From contig JAHIQT010000183.1 in the NCBI GenBank assembly GCA_018903255.1, positions 1-41,000 of the forward strand: DNA of 41,000 nucleotides, in the 5' to 3' direction. The stretch's first letter is position 1, and each line of letters begins with the position of its first letter. The notes below the pieces were generated by a model. That model was not told where the DNA came from and made no database searches. It saw only the letters and a list, made by a program, of their open reading frames with translations. A program made the position numbers and the translations under genes. Positions 4,305 through 11,686 of the stretch are shown here, piece after piece. Source of the DNA: Bacillota bacterium (GTDB lineage Bacteria; Bacillota; Clostridia; Eubacteriales; Eubacteriaceae).

Positions 4305-7214
4305 ATGAAAAATTTATCAATTGATATTGAGTCGTTCTCTGATGTGGACTTGTCAAAAGGTGGTGTATACAAATATTCAGAGTCACCAAATTTTGACATT
4401 CTGCTTTTCGGATATGCGATGGATGGCGGCGAGGTCCAGGTGGTTGATCTGGCCAGTGGTGAAGAAATACCCCCAGAAGTGATTGCCGCACTGGTGGATG
4501 ATACCGTGATTAAATGGGCCTTCAATAGTCAGTTTGAGCGGGTCTGCCTGTCGGTATGGCTGAGACGGAATTATCCCCAGGATTTTTGCAGCTACAGTAT
4601 TGCAGCCGATACAGTCAGGGGTTATCTGGATCCGTCGGCATGGCGATGTACGATGGTCTGGTCTGCCTACATGGGGTTGCCACTGTCGCTGGAAAGGGTT
4701 GGTGCAGTGCTGGGTCTGGAAGATCAGAAGCTGAAGGAAGGAAAAGATCTGATCCGGTATTTCTGTATGCCATGTAAAAGTACCAAAGCAAATAGCGGTC
4801 GTACTCGCAATTTACCGGAACATGATCAAGAAAAATGGAAACGATTTTCGAACTATAATCGGCGTGACGTTGAGGTAGAGATAGCCATTCAGAAAAAACT
4901 GACTAAGACCCCTGTGCCTGATTTTGTCTGGGATGAGTATCATCTTGATCAGGAAATCAATGACCGGGGTATTGCCCTTGATATGACCTTTGTCAAACAG
5001 GCGATTGCGATTGATCAGCTATCTCGAGAAAAGCTGACAATACAGATGCAGGCACTCACCAATCTGGATAACCCCAATTCAGTCCAGCAGATGAAAAGTT
5101 GGCTGGCGGATAAGGGGCTGGAAACCGATACACTTGGGAAAAAAGCGGTCACTGAGATGCTAAAAACGGCTCCGGATCAGTTGGCAGAAGTGCTTTCGCT
5201 GCGTCAGCAACTGGCTAAATCCTCGGTGAAAAAATACCAGGCCATGCACCATGCGGTTTGCGAGGATAGCCGGGTCCGGGGAACTTTTCAATTCTGCGGC
5301 GCTAACCGGACGGGACGATGGGCGGGTCGCCTGATCCAGCTGCAAAACCTTCCCCAGAACCACATCCCAGACCTGGAACAGGCGCGCGCCCTGGTTCGAA
5401 GCGGAAATGAGGATGCACTTTCAATGCTTTATCATTCAGTGCCGGAAGTACTATCAGAACTGATTCGGACGGCCTTTATTCCACGAGATGGCATGAAGTT
5501 TATTGTTGCCGATTTCTCAGCGATTGAAGCAAGAGTTCTATCCTGGCTGGCGGGTGAAAGTTGGCGGATGGATGTTTTTGCAGATAACGGGGACATCTAT
5601 TGTGCGACCGCATCAAAGATGTTTCACTGCAACGTGGTCAAACATGGCGAAAATAGTGAACTCCGTCAGAAAGGGAAGCAAGCCGAGTTAGCCTGTATTG
5701 CAGAAGGGCAACTTGTCTTAACGAATGATGGTCTGGTGCCGATCGAAAAGATTTTAATCGATCATAAACTTTGGGATGGTGAAAAATGGGTGAGTCATGA
5801 AGGAGTAGTTTTCAAAGGAGAAAGAGAGGTCATAACCTATGACGGTCTTACAGCAACCGCAGACCACCTTGTGTGGGTTGAGGGGCAATCGCAGCCGATA
5901 CAATTTGGAATCGCCGCCGCCAGCGGCGCACATCTCATACAAACCGGAGATTGTGGGACAGCAATTCGGTTGGGTGAAGATTATTTCATCCGAGAAACGA
6001 TGGAACAAAAAAATGAATCATTGTTATGTGCTGACCCAGTGTACCGGCTGCGGAAGCATTCAGTGGCAGCTGTATTGCAATTTAAAAAGCGGGAAATCGA
6101 AAGGATGTCAAAGTTGTTCTCAGCCAAGGCAGATTCCGTTCTGGTTGGATCGAAGACTTGCGGCAGCAAAACAACGATGCGAAAATCCAAACGATGGAGG
6201 TTATCACAATTACGGTGCGAGAGGAATAAAATTCGCTTTTACAAGTGTTACCGAAGCCGGTCTTTATTTAATAAAAACATTTGGCTTGCCACCAAAAGAG
6301 CTAGAAATCGACCGGATCAACAACGATCTGGATTATGCACCAGGCAATCTTCGTTTTGTGACACATTTGGAAAACAACCAAAACAAAAGGTGTACGGTGC
6401 TCAGCCATTTTTCTCAGGAATATTGGCCTTATGTAAGAAATGTGGTCGTTCGCAAATTATCGGTCGGATTAAGCAGGGACGAAATAATCCAGGGAGCCGA
6501 AACAGCAGTATTCGAAAAAAGAAAAAATTGGAAATTGATCAGCGCAAGGCTCGACTTTATGACATACGAAATGCCGGATCACATCACCGTTTTACCGTAT
6601 CGGGAAAACTCGTCCACAACTGCGGGTATGGCGGATCAGTCGGCGCACTAAAAGCAATGGGTGCTCTTGAGCTCGGTATGAAAGAGGAAGAATTAAAGCC
6701 GCTGGTTGATGCCTGGCGTCAGGCCAATCCCAACATCGTCCGTTTCTGGTGGGCGGTGGATCGTGCGGTAAAAATATGCATCAAACAAAAAATCCCAACC
6801 GAGACCCATGGTATTTACTTTTCTTATCAGAGTGGGTTTTTATTTATCACCCTTCCTTCCGGCAGAAAACTGGCATATGTAAAACCCCGTATCGGTGAGA
6901 ATCGCTTTGGCGGTGAGTCGGTGACCTATGAAGGGGTGGGTGGCACAAAGAAATGGGAGCGGATTGAGAGTTATGGGCCAAAGTTTGTTGAGAATATCGT
7001 CCAGGCAATCAGCCGGGATATTTTGGCCGAAGCGATGACAAGACTCCGATATTGTTTTATTGTGGCCCATGTCCATGATGAAATTATTATTGAGGCGGAT
7101 ATGCGTATGTCTCTTTTAGCCATCTGTAAGCAAATGGCAAAAACACCGTTCTGGGCTAAGGGACTGCTGCTTCATGCCGAGGGTTATGAATGCAGTTTTT
7201 ATAAAAAAGATTAA
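4305..7214 (+). CDS. Phage family-A DNA polymerase interrupted by an intein
   Basis: The precursor is 969 residues. The mature polymerase would be about 660, the usual size for phage family-A enzymes without a 5' nuclease domain. The N-terminal 3'-5' exonuclease has the DIE signature (Asp7, Glu9). Polymerase motif A is VADFSAIEARVLSWLAGE (Asp403). Motif B (RQKGKQAELA, residues 454-463) is broken after Ala463 by an intein and resumes at CGYGGSVGALKAMG. Motif C is VHDEIIIEA near the C-terminus. ATG 4305 is chosen because GGACGGAG lies eight bases upstream; a TTG at 4299 is too close. Splicing must occur for activity because the intein sits in the template-binding helix. It replicates the phage genome with the VapE primase-helicase and DUF2815 protein. 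Confidence 0.92.
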   Translation: MKNLSIDIESFSDVDLSKGGVYKYSESPNFDILLFGYAMDGGEVQVVDLASGEEIPPEVIAALVDDTVIKWAFNSQFERVCLSVWLRRNYPQDFCSYSIAADTVRGYLDPSAWRCTMVWSAYMGLPLSLERVGAVLGLEDQKLKEGKDLIRYFCMPCKSTKANSGRTRNLPEHDQEKWKRFSNYNRRDVEVEIAIQKKLTKTPVPDFVWDEYHLDQEINDRGIALDMTFVKQAIAIDQLSREKLTIQMQALTNLDNPNSVQQMKSWLADKGLETDTLGKKAVTEMLKTAPDQLAEVLSLRQQLAKSSVKKYQAMHHAVCEDSRVRGTFQFCGANRTGRWAGRLIQLQNLPQNHIPDLEQARALVRSGNEDALSMLYHSVPEVLSELIRTAFIPRDGMKFIVADFSAIEARVLSWLAGESWRMDVFADNGDIYCATASKMFHCNVVKHGENSELRQKGKQAELACIAEGQLVLTNDGLVPIEKILIDHKLWDGEKWVSHEGVVFKGEREVITYDGLTATADHLVWVEGQSQPIQFGIAAASGAHLIQTGDCGTAIRLGEDYFIRETMEQKNESLLCADPVYRLRKHSVAAVLQFKKREIERMSKLFSAKADSVLVGSKTCGSKTTMRKSKRWRLSQLRCERNKIRFYKCYRSRSLFNKNIWLATKRARNRPDQQRSGLCTRQSSFCDTFGKQPKQKVYGAQPFFSGILALCKKCGRSQIIGRIKQGRNNPGSRNSSIRKKKKLEIDQRKARLYDIRNAGSHHRFTVSGKLVHNCGYGGSVGALKAMGALELGMKEEELKPLVDAWRQANPNIVRFWWAVDRAVKICIKQKIPTETHGIYFSYQSGFLFITLPSGRKLAYVKPRIGENRFGGESVTYEGVGGTKKWERIESYGPKFVENIVQAISRDILAEAMTRLRYCFIVAHVHDEIIIEADMRMSLLAICKQMAKTPFWAKGLLLHAEGYECSFYKKD
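5694..6620 (+). mobile_element. Intein in polymerase motif B (309 residues)
   Basis: The intein starts with Cys (codon 5694-5696) in CIAEGQLVLTNDGLVPIEKI, a clear block A. Block B is TYDGLTATADHLVW with the expected Thr and His. Block F is ARLYDIRNAG...HHRFTVSGKLVHN, ending in Asn at 6618-6620, and Cys is the +1 extein residue. All residues needed for class 1 splicing (Cys1, block B His, terminal His-Asn, Cys+1) are present. The middle (about residues 60-270 of the intein) contains no LAGLIDADG or HNH motif in this frame and is rich in Arg, Lys, Ser and Cys, as if it were the shadow of another gene. That other frame carries the HNH gene at 5839-6651. Confidence 0.88.
5839..6651 (+). CDS. HNH homing endonuclease nested in the intein in a different frame
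   Basis: This frame is offset by one base from the polymerase/intein frame, which stays open throughout. It encodes a complete phage-type HNH protein. There is a VGQQFGWVKIISS entry strand, a zinc-type CTGC...CQSC pair, then KQRCENPNDGGYHNYGARGI, ELEIDRINNDLDYAPGNLRF and ENNQNKRC. A C-terminal DNA-binding part contains EYWPYVRNVVVRKLSVGLSR. The motif order matches HNH nucleases of the I-HmuI/AP2-HNH type, with Asp-Arg in place of the usual Asp-His. AGAGG nine bases before ATG 5839 could support independent initiation. The gene overruns the intein by 31 bases into the C-extein. It probably promotes homing of the intein. Confidence 0.75.
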   Translation: MTVLQQPQTTLCGLRGNRSRYNLESPPPAAHISYKPEIVGQQFGWVKIISSEKRWNKKMNHCYVLTQCTGCGSIQWQLYCNLKSGKSKGCQSCSQPRQIPFWLDRRLAAAKQRCENPNDGGYHNYGARGIKFAFTSVTEAGLYLIKTFGLPPKELEIDRINNDLDYAPGNLRFVTHLENNQNKRCTVLSHFSQEYWPYVRNVVVRKLSVGLSRDEIIQGAETAVFEKRKNWKLISARLDFMTYEMPDHITVLPYRENSSTTAGMADQSAH

Positions 7215-7228
7215 TCTTTCTTAATCTT

Positions 7229-7283
7229 GGGGGTTCGATTGATGCGGATTCTTCGCTTATAGGCAGAGGTGATGATACCTCTG
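7229..7283 (+). promoter_or_regulatory. Repeated cis RNA element, copy B
   Basis: GGGGGTTCGATT (7229-7240), GGATTCTTCGCTTAT and GGCAGAGG match copies A and C. The hairpin is CAGAGGT/ACCTCTG (7264-7270/7277-7283) with loop GATGAT. A U-rich stretch and then AGGAGG and the ATG of the antirepressor follow. The U tract makes this copy look partly like a terminator, so it may control read-through or translation of the antirepressor. Confidence 0.6.
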
Positions 7284-7310
7284 TCTATTTTATTTTAGGA
7301 GGTAATTCGG

Positions 7311-8093
7311 ATGAACGAATTAGTCAGAATCAATTTTGACAGTGAGCGCCCCACAGTAAACGGTCGGGATTTATGTGAGACCCTACAGGTCAAAACACCC
7401 TACACCCAGTGGTTTGAACGCATGAAAGAGTATGGTTTCAGTGAAAACAGTGATTTTGTGACGGTTCACAAAAATGTTATCCGTGTGGATGGTACAAAAA
7501 TGCCACAGCAGCATTATAACCATCAGCTGACACTGGATATGGCCAAAGAAATCTGTATGATTCAACGCAGTGCAATCGGCAGGAAATGTCGCCAGTATTT
7601 CCTGGAGCTGGAAAAAGCCTGGAATAGTCCGGAAGCTATTATGGCAAGAGCATTGCAGTTTGCCGATTCCCAGCTGGCGCTGATGCGATCTAAAAATACT
7701 GAGCTGGCAGATACCGTAGCCATCCAGAATCAGCAGATTACCGAGATGAAGCCGAAGGTCAGCTACTATGATGTGGTGTTAAACTGCAAAGATCTTATCA
7801 CAATATCAGTCATTGCCAAAGACTTCGGTAAGTCTGCCAGATGGATGAACCGCTATCTTCACGACAAAAAAATTCAGTTTAAACAAGGCGAGATCTGGTT
7901 GTTGTATCAGAAATATGCTGAAAAAGGCTACACCAGCACGAAAACGCACAATTATGCCGGGTCGGATGGAGAACAGCACATCAAACCCCACACCTATTGG
8001 ACCCAAAAGGGACGATTATTCATTTATGATCTGTTAAAAGTAGACGGCATCATCCCTCTAATTGAGCTGGAAATGGAGGAAGTTTATGAATAA
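7311..8093 (+). CDS. Phage antirepressor, AntA/AntB plus KilAC domains
   Basis: 260 residues. The N-terminal domain (about 1-90) has the AntA/AntB pattern: VNGRDLCETLQVKTPYTQWF, SDFVTVHKN, LTLDMAKEICMIQRSAIGRK and CRQYFLELEKAW. A helical linker follows. The C-terminal KilAC domain (about 145-250) has SYYDVVLNCKDLITISVIAK, SARWMNRYLHDKKIQ and THTYWTQKG-like spacing (KPHTYWTQKGRLFIYDLL). Antirepressors of this type bind or displace the prophage repressor on induction. It starts after an AGGAGG site directly below RNA element B and overlaps the next gene by 8 bases. No repressor is visible in the window, so its target is unknown. Confidence 0.87.
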   Translation: MNELVRINFDSERPTVNGRDLCETLQVKTPYTQWFERMKEYGFSENSDFVTVHKNVIRVDGTKMPQQHYNHQLTLDMAKEICMIQRSAIGRKCRQYFLELEKAWNSPEAIMARALQFADSQLALMRSKNTELADTVAIQNQQITEMKPKVSYYDVVLNCKDLITISVIAKDFGKSARWMNRYLHDKKIQFKQGEIWLLYQKYAEKGYTSTKTHNYAGSDGEQHIKPHTYWTQKGRLFIYDLLKVDGIIPLIELEMEEVYE

Positions 8094-8334
8094 AGAATCA
8101 GTTAATCAGGCGGGAACGAATAGTGCGGCTGATCTAAGCGAATTGCTTGATTGGTTGTTACCGTTAAAGCTGACGCAATCGGCAGAGCTTGAAGCGACGA
8201 TGGTCAGAGGTTTTGTCGATGAGAATGGCAAGCTGTGGCTTGAAACTGATGAGTTGGGCATTTTTTCAGTTGAGTTTTTAATGGCACTTGTGATGGCAGA
8301 AAAATTCGGAGGTGAATGTAATGAGCATCAGTAA
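8086..8334 (+). CDS. Small hypothetical acidic phage protein
   Basis: 82 residues starting at ATG 8086, inside the end of the antirepressor gene. GGAGGA lies five bases upstream, so translation is coupled. The sequence is acidic and helical (LSELLDWLLPLKLTQSAELE and FSVEFLMALVMAEKF) with no recognised motif. It overlaps the DUF4406-like gene by 14 bases. Its position between antirepressor and primase suggests an early accessory function; I do not recognise the family. Confidence 0.7.
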   Translation: MNKESVNQAGTNSAADLSELLDWLLPLKLTQSAELEATMVRGFVDENGKLWLETDELGIFSVEFLMALVMAEKFGGECNEHQ

Positions 8335-8758
8335 GAAAAATGGCGAGGGCTATTATGATCCGACTGCTTATGATGCATTAACCAGCGTAATGAAATCAGA
8401 AAAGGCTAAAAAGAGAGCCGATTTTAAACCACTGGTTTATGTCTGTTCGCCGTACTCTGGCGATGTGGATCAAAATGTCAAGAATGCCAGAGCGTTTTGC
8501 CGATTTGCCTTGGAGCAGAACTGCATTCCCCTGGCACCACATCTGTTGTTTCCACAGTTTATGGATGATGATAACCCGGTGGAGCGGGATATGGCAATGT
8601 TTATGAATTACGTGCTGCTGGGCAAGTGTGATGAATTATGGGTGTTTAGCAGTCAGGTCACAAAGGGGATGGAACAGGAGATTGCGGTGGCTACAAAACG
8701 CAACCAGAAAATCAGATGGTTTGGGCGGAAAGCGAAGGGAGGACAGCAGAATGCGTGA
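8321..8758 (+). CDS. DUF4406 / nucleoside deoxyribosyltransferase-like protein
   Basis: 145 residues. A Rossmann-like core starts with LVYVCSPYSGDVDQNVKNAR. It continues with FALEQNCIPLAPHLLFPQF, ERDMAMFMNYVLLGKCDELW and SSQVTKGMEQEIAVATKRNQ, the hallmark pattern of DUF4406 proteins related to nucleoside 2-deoxyribosyltransferases. The Tyr-Ser, Glu-Met and Gly-Met-Glu positions match likely substrate contacts in that superfamily. ATG 8321 has GGAGG seven bases upstream, while a GTG at 8312 overlaps that site. It may act on nucleotides during phage replication, but the substrate is unknown. It overlaps the primase gene by 8 bases. Confidence 0.8.
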   Translation: MSISKKNGEGYYDPTAYDALTSVMKSEKAKKRADFKPLVYVCSPYSGDVDQNVKNARAFCRFALEQNCIPLAPHLLFPQFMDDDNPVERDMAMFMNYVLLGKCDELWVFSSQVTKGMEQEIAVATKRNQKIRWFGRKAKGGQQNA

Positions 8759-11111
8759 GTTGCCAATCGCATACGGCAACAGCTGCTATGCGAAAAAATG
8801 GTCAAACAAGAAAATACCCTTTGATGATTTATGCCAAAGATTGGAGCATACCGTGCGTACCTCGGAAACGGTGGAAGAATACCCGAAACTCCCCAAGACT
8901 GAACGGGATAGGACCAAGGACAAGGGCGGCTTTGTCGGCGGCAGCCTTAAAAACGGCAGCCGTAAACGGGATTCGGTAGCTTGTCGGTCGATGCTGACCC
9001 ATGATGCCGACCATGCAGATAAAGACTTTATTGAGCGCTTTGAGATGTTGTGCAAATATACCGCCTGTCTTTATACCACCCATGGTCATACCCCGGAAGC
9101 ACCAAGAATCCGGATAATTATTCCCATGACCCGGGATGTGACGCCGGATGAATACACGGCCATTGCCAGATATTTTGCCGAAGAGTGGAACATGGACTGT
9201 TTTGATGAATGTTCATATCGTCCCCATCAGCTGATGTATTGGCCCACCACCCCGTCAAACGGAGAATATATTTTTAAACGTATCGACGGGGAGTGGCTTG
9301 ATCCGGACAGATATCTCAGCGCCCACCCCAACTGGCGTGACTGTTCGCTACTGCCAACCTCTTCACGGGAAAGCAGGGCCTCCGATCACAAGCAGCGTCG
9401 CCAGCAGGATCCGCTTGAAAAAGCCGGTGTGGTCGGAGCCTTCTGCCGGGCTTATAGCATCCAGGAGGCCATTGAGACATTTCTTGGTGATGTCTATGAA
9501 GCGTCAGCGGTGCCGGGCCGGTATGATTATATCCCAGCTGACAGCAGTGCCGGGGTGGTGGTGTACGATGACAAATTTGCTTACTCCCACCACAGCACTG
9601 ATCCTGCCAGTGAAAAGGAACTCAATGCCTTTGATCTGGTGCGTGTTCATAAATTCAGTGATGTCGATGAAAAGAAGTCCTTTAGTTTAATGGCTGAGTT
9701 TGCGGTGGCCGATGACGCAGTGAAATCGGAACTTTCAAAAGCGCGGGAAGCGTTGCTTGAGGAAGATTTTGCTGACACGGATGACTGGACAACCCGATTA
9801 AAATACCAGCCCAAAAGCAGTGTGTTGGATAATAGCGTCTGGAATGAAGTGCTGATTCTCAATAATGACCCTGATTTTTCAAATTTTGCATTTAATGAAA
9901 TGGCCAATAGGATCCAGATTACCGGAACTGTTCCATGGGATCGACCAAGCGGAAATCCATTCTGGAGGGATGCAGATACAGCGCAGCTAAAAGCTTTAAT
10001 TGATGTACGCTATGTTTCGTTTTCAAGCAGAAACCACGATGTCAGTTTTGTGAAGGTTGCCGATGATCGCCATTTTCACCCCATCCGTGACTATCTTGAT
10101 AAACTCCCGGAATGGGATGGAACTAAACGATTGGAGAATCTGCTGATCCGATATTTTGATGCAGCAGACACCCCATATATCCGGGCAGTTACCCGTAAAA
10201 CATTTGCAGGGGCGGTGGCGAGAATCTATAAACCAGGCACAAAATTTGACTGCATTCCTGTCCTCGACGGCGACCAGGGGATCGGCAAAAGCACCTTCTT
10301 TAAAGATCTGGTGGGCGAAGAATATTATTCGGATACGCTGTCACTCACCGATATGAATGATAAATCCGGCGCAGAAAAACTGCAGGGCTTCTGGATTGTC
10401 GAAATTGGCGAACTGGCCGGGATGAAAAAAGCAGACATTGAAAGAGTCAAAGCGTTCCTTTCGACAACCGATGACAAGTATCGGCCCAGCTATGGTAGAA
10501 CCGTGGAGAGCCATCCAAGGCAGTGTATTATTATCGCATCCGTCAACGGAGAGCGTGGTTATCTGCGCGATATTACCGGTAATCGCCGTTTCTGGGTGGT
10601 GAAGTGCAACCGTAAAGAGCAGATCAAGACCTGGAATTTCTCAGAAGTCGAACGGGACCAGATCTGGTCTGAGGCAAAGCACTATTATCAAGGCGGCGAG
10701 AAACTGTTTCTTGAGGGCGAGATGCTTCGTGCTTCTGAAGAAGCCCAGCGTGATGCAATGGAAGTGGACGAGCGCCAAGGTATGGTGGAGGAATACCTCG
10801 ACACGCTGCTGCCAGAAAGCTGGGAAAGCATGGATGCGTATGCCCGCAGAAATTATCTGGCCGAAACGAATTCACCAACAAGCCCGTTAGGAACGGTGGA
10901 ACGAACGACTGTCAGCAATGCCGAAATTTGGTGCGAATGCTTCGGGCGGGGTCTTTCCGATTTGAAGCCCTCCGATTCTTATGCGATAGCGGCGCTGATG
11001 GCAAAGGTGGAAGGCTGGGTAAAAACCGGAAAAGTCAGAAAGCGACCCATCTACGGCAAGCAGCGCCTTTATGAAAGAAGTTGTTGTCAGTTGGAAAACG
11101 CTGATAAATAG
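8751..11111 (+). CDS. VapE-family primase-helicase
   Basis: 786 residues. The N-terminal part (about 80-190) has SMLTHDADHAD followed by RIRIIIPMTRDVTPDEY and SYRPHQLMYWP, resembling an archaeo-eukaryotic primase domain. The C-terminal half is a VapE/D5-like AAA+ helicase: DGDQGIGKSTFFKDL (Walker A, about residues 506-513), LQGFWIVEIGELAGM (Walker B/sensor), VESHPRQCIIIASVN and ITGNRRFWVVKC. The start at 8751 has GGGAGG eight bases upstream; an in-frame ATG at 8628 lies deep in the previous gene. It unwinds DNA and primes synthesis for the family-A polymerase. The length is normal for the family. Confidence 0.9.
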   Translation: MRELPIAYGNSCYAKKWSNKKIPFDDLCQRLEHTVRTSETVEEYPKLPKTERDRTKDKGGFVGGSLKNGSRKRDSVACRSMLTHDADHADKDFIERFEMLCKYTACLYTTHGHTPEAPRIRIIIPMTRDVTPDEYTAIARYFAEEWNMDCFDECSYRPHQLMYWPTTPSNGEYIFKRIDGEWLDPDRYLSAHPNWRDCSLLPTSSRESRASDHKQRRQQDPLEKAGVVGAFCRAYSIQEAIETFLGDVYEASAVPGRYDYIPADSSAGVVVYDDKFAYSHHSTDPASEKELNAFDLVRVHKFSDVDEKKSFSLMAEFAVADDAVKSELSKAREALLEEDFADTDDWTTRLKYQPKSSVLDNSVWNEVLILNNDPDFSNFAFNEMANRIQITGTVPWDRPSGNPFWRDADTAQLKALIDVRYVSFSSRNHDVSFVKVADDRHFHPIRDYLDKLPEWDGTKRLENLLIRYFDAADTPYIRAVTRKTFAGAVARIYKPGTKFDCIPVLDGDQGIGKSTFFKDLVGEEYYSDTLSLTDMNDKSGAEKLQGFWIVEIGELAGMKKADIERVKAFLSTTDDKYRPSYGRTVESHPRQCIIIASVNGERGYLRDITGNRRFWVVKCNRKEQIKTWNFSEVERDQIWSEAKHYYQGGEKLFLEGEMLRASEEAQRDAMEVDERQGMVEEYLDTLLPESWESMDAYARRNYLAETNSPTSPLGTVERTTVSNAEIWCECFGRGLSDLKPSDSYAIAALMAKVEGWVKTGKVRKRPIYGKQRLYERSCCQLENADK

Positions 11112-11127
11112 CGGGTTTGACGGTGAT

Positions 11128-11253
11128 AAGCAACAACTGTAACAACTATATCCCTTATATTAGTTATCGGCTTTAAATAATAGGGAATAGGTTTGTTGTG
11201 CCTGTATACGCCCGCGTAGAAATTATAGGAAATGGTGTTGCCAGTTGTTGCTT
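11128..11253. repeat. 12-bp inverted repeat flanking a non-coding gap
   Basis: AAGCAACAACTG (11128-11139) is the exact reverse complement of CAGTTGTTGCTT (11242-11253), 102 bases apart. A further AACAACT (11141-11147) adjoins the left arm. The 130-base gap between primase-helicase and VRR-NUC genes is AT-rich and without a gene. This could be a replication-origin motif, a protein-binding pair, or the ends of an mRNA stem. Confidence 0.5.
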
Positions 11254-11280
11254 GTTGCTGAAAAAAGAAGGATGGAATGT

Positions 11281-11559
11281 ATGAGAGAAAAAACAATCGA
11301 ACGAAAATTGGCAGTAACTGTAAAAAAGATGGGCGGTATCTGCCCGAAGTTTGTATCTCCGGGTTTAGATGGAATGCCGGATCGGTTGGTGCTTTTACCC
11401 GGTGGGAGACTGGCATTTGTCGAAGTGAAGGCTCCCGGTAAAAAACCACAGCCATTGCAAATGGTAAGGCATGAGATGTTAAAACGTCTGGGCTTTGCAG
11501 TTTATGTTCTGGATGATGTGGGAAAAATTGGAGAGATGCTTGATGAAATTATCGATTAA
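11281..11559 (+). CDS. VRR-NUC domain nuclease
   Basis: 92 residues, essentially one VRR-NUC domain. It reads MREKTIERKLAVTVKKMGGI, then GLDGMPDRLVLLPGGRLAFV with EVKAPGKKPQPLQ, giving the Asp, Glu-x-Lys and Gln of the PD-(D/E)XK fold. ATG 11281 is used because AAGGA lies about nine bases upstream; the ATG at 11272 overlaps that site. Stand-alone VRR-NUC proteins are common next to primase-helicase and SNF2 genes in phages and probably cut branched or structured DNA. Confidence 0.9.
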   Translation: MREKTIERKLAVTVKKMGGICPKFVSPGLDGMPDRLVLLPGGRLAFVEVKAPGKKPQPLQMVRHEMLKRLGFAVYVLDDVGKIGEMLDEIID

Positions 11560-11686
11560 GTGTGATTGGTGCGGAAAAGAATTTCATAGGGACAGCAAAA
11601 ATATCCATACCAGAAATCATTTTTGCATAATGCGTCTTGGAAAAGAAAACGCAGAAAGAGAAGGATCGTCTTGGAAGCTTTGTTAA
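11543..11686 (+). CDS. 47-residue Cys-rich zinc-finger peptide
   Basis: Starts at ATG 11543 inside the VRR-NUC gene, in another frame. The protein has CDWCGKEFHRDSKNIHTRNH followed by Phe-Cys, a typical half of a treble-clef or ribbon zinc finger. The final Cys at the C-terminus could complete the site. It ends just inside the SNF2 gene start. It may be a real small DNA-binding protein or the remnant of a longer HNH-type finger whose second half was lost. Translation would rely on coupling, because the upstream site (GGAGAGATG) is only moderate. Confidence 0.5.
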   Translation: MKLSIKCDWCGKEFHRDSKNIHTRNHFCIMRLGKENAEREGSSWKLC

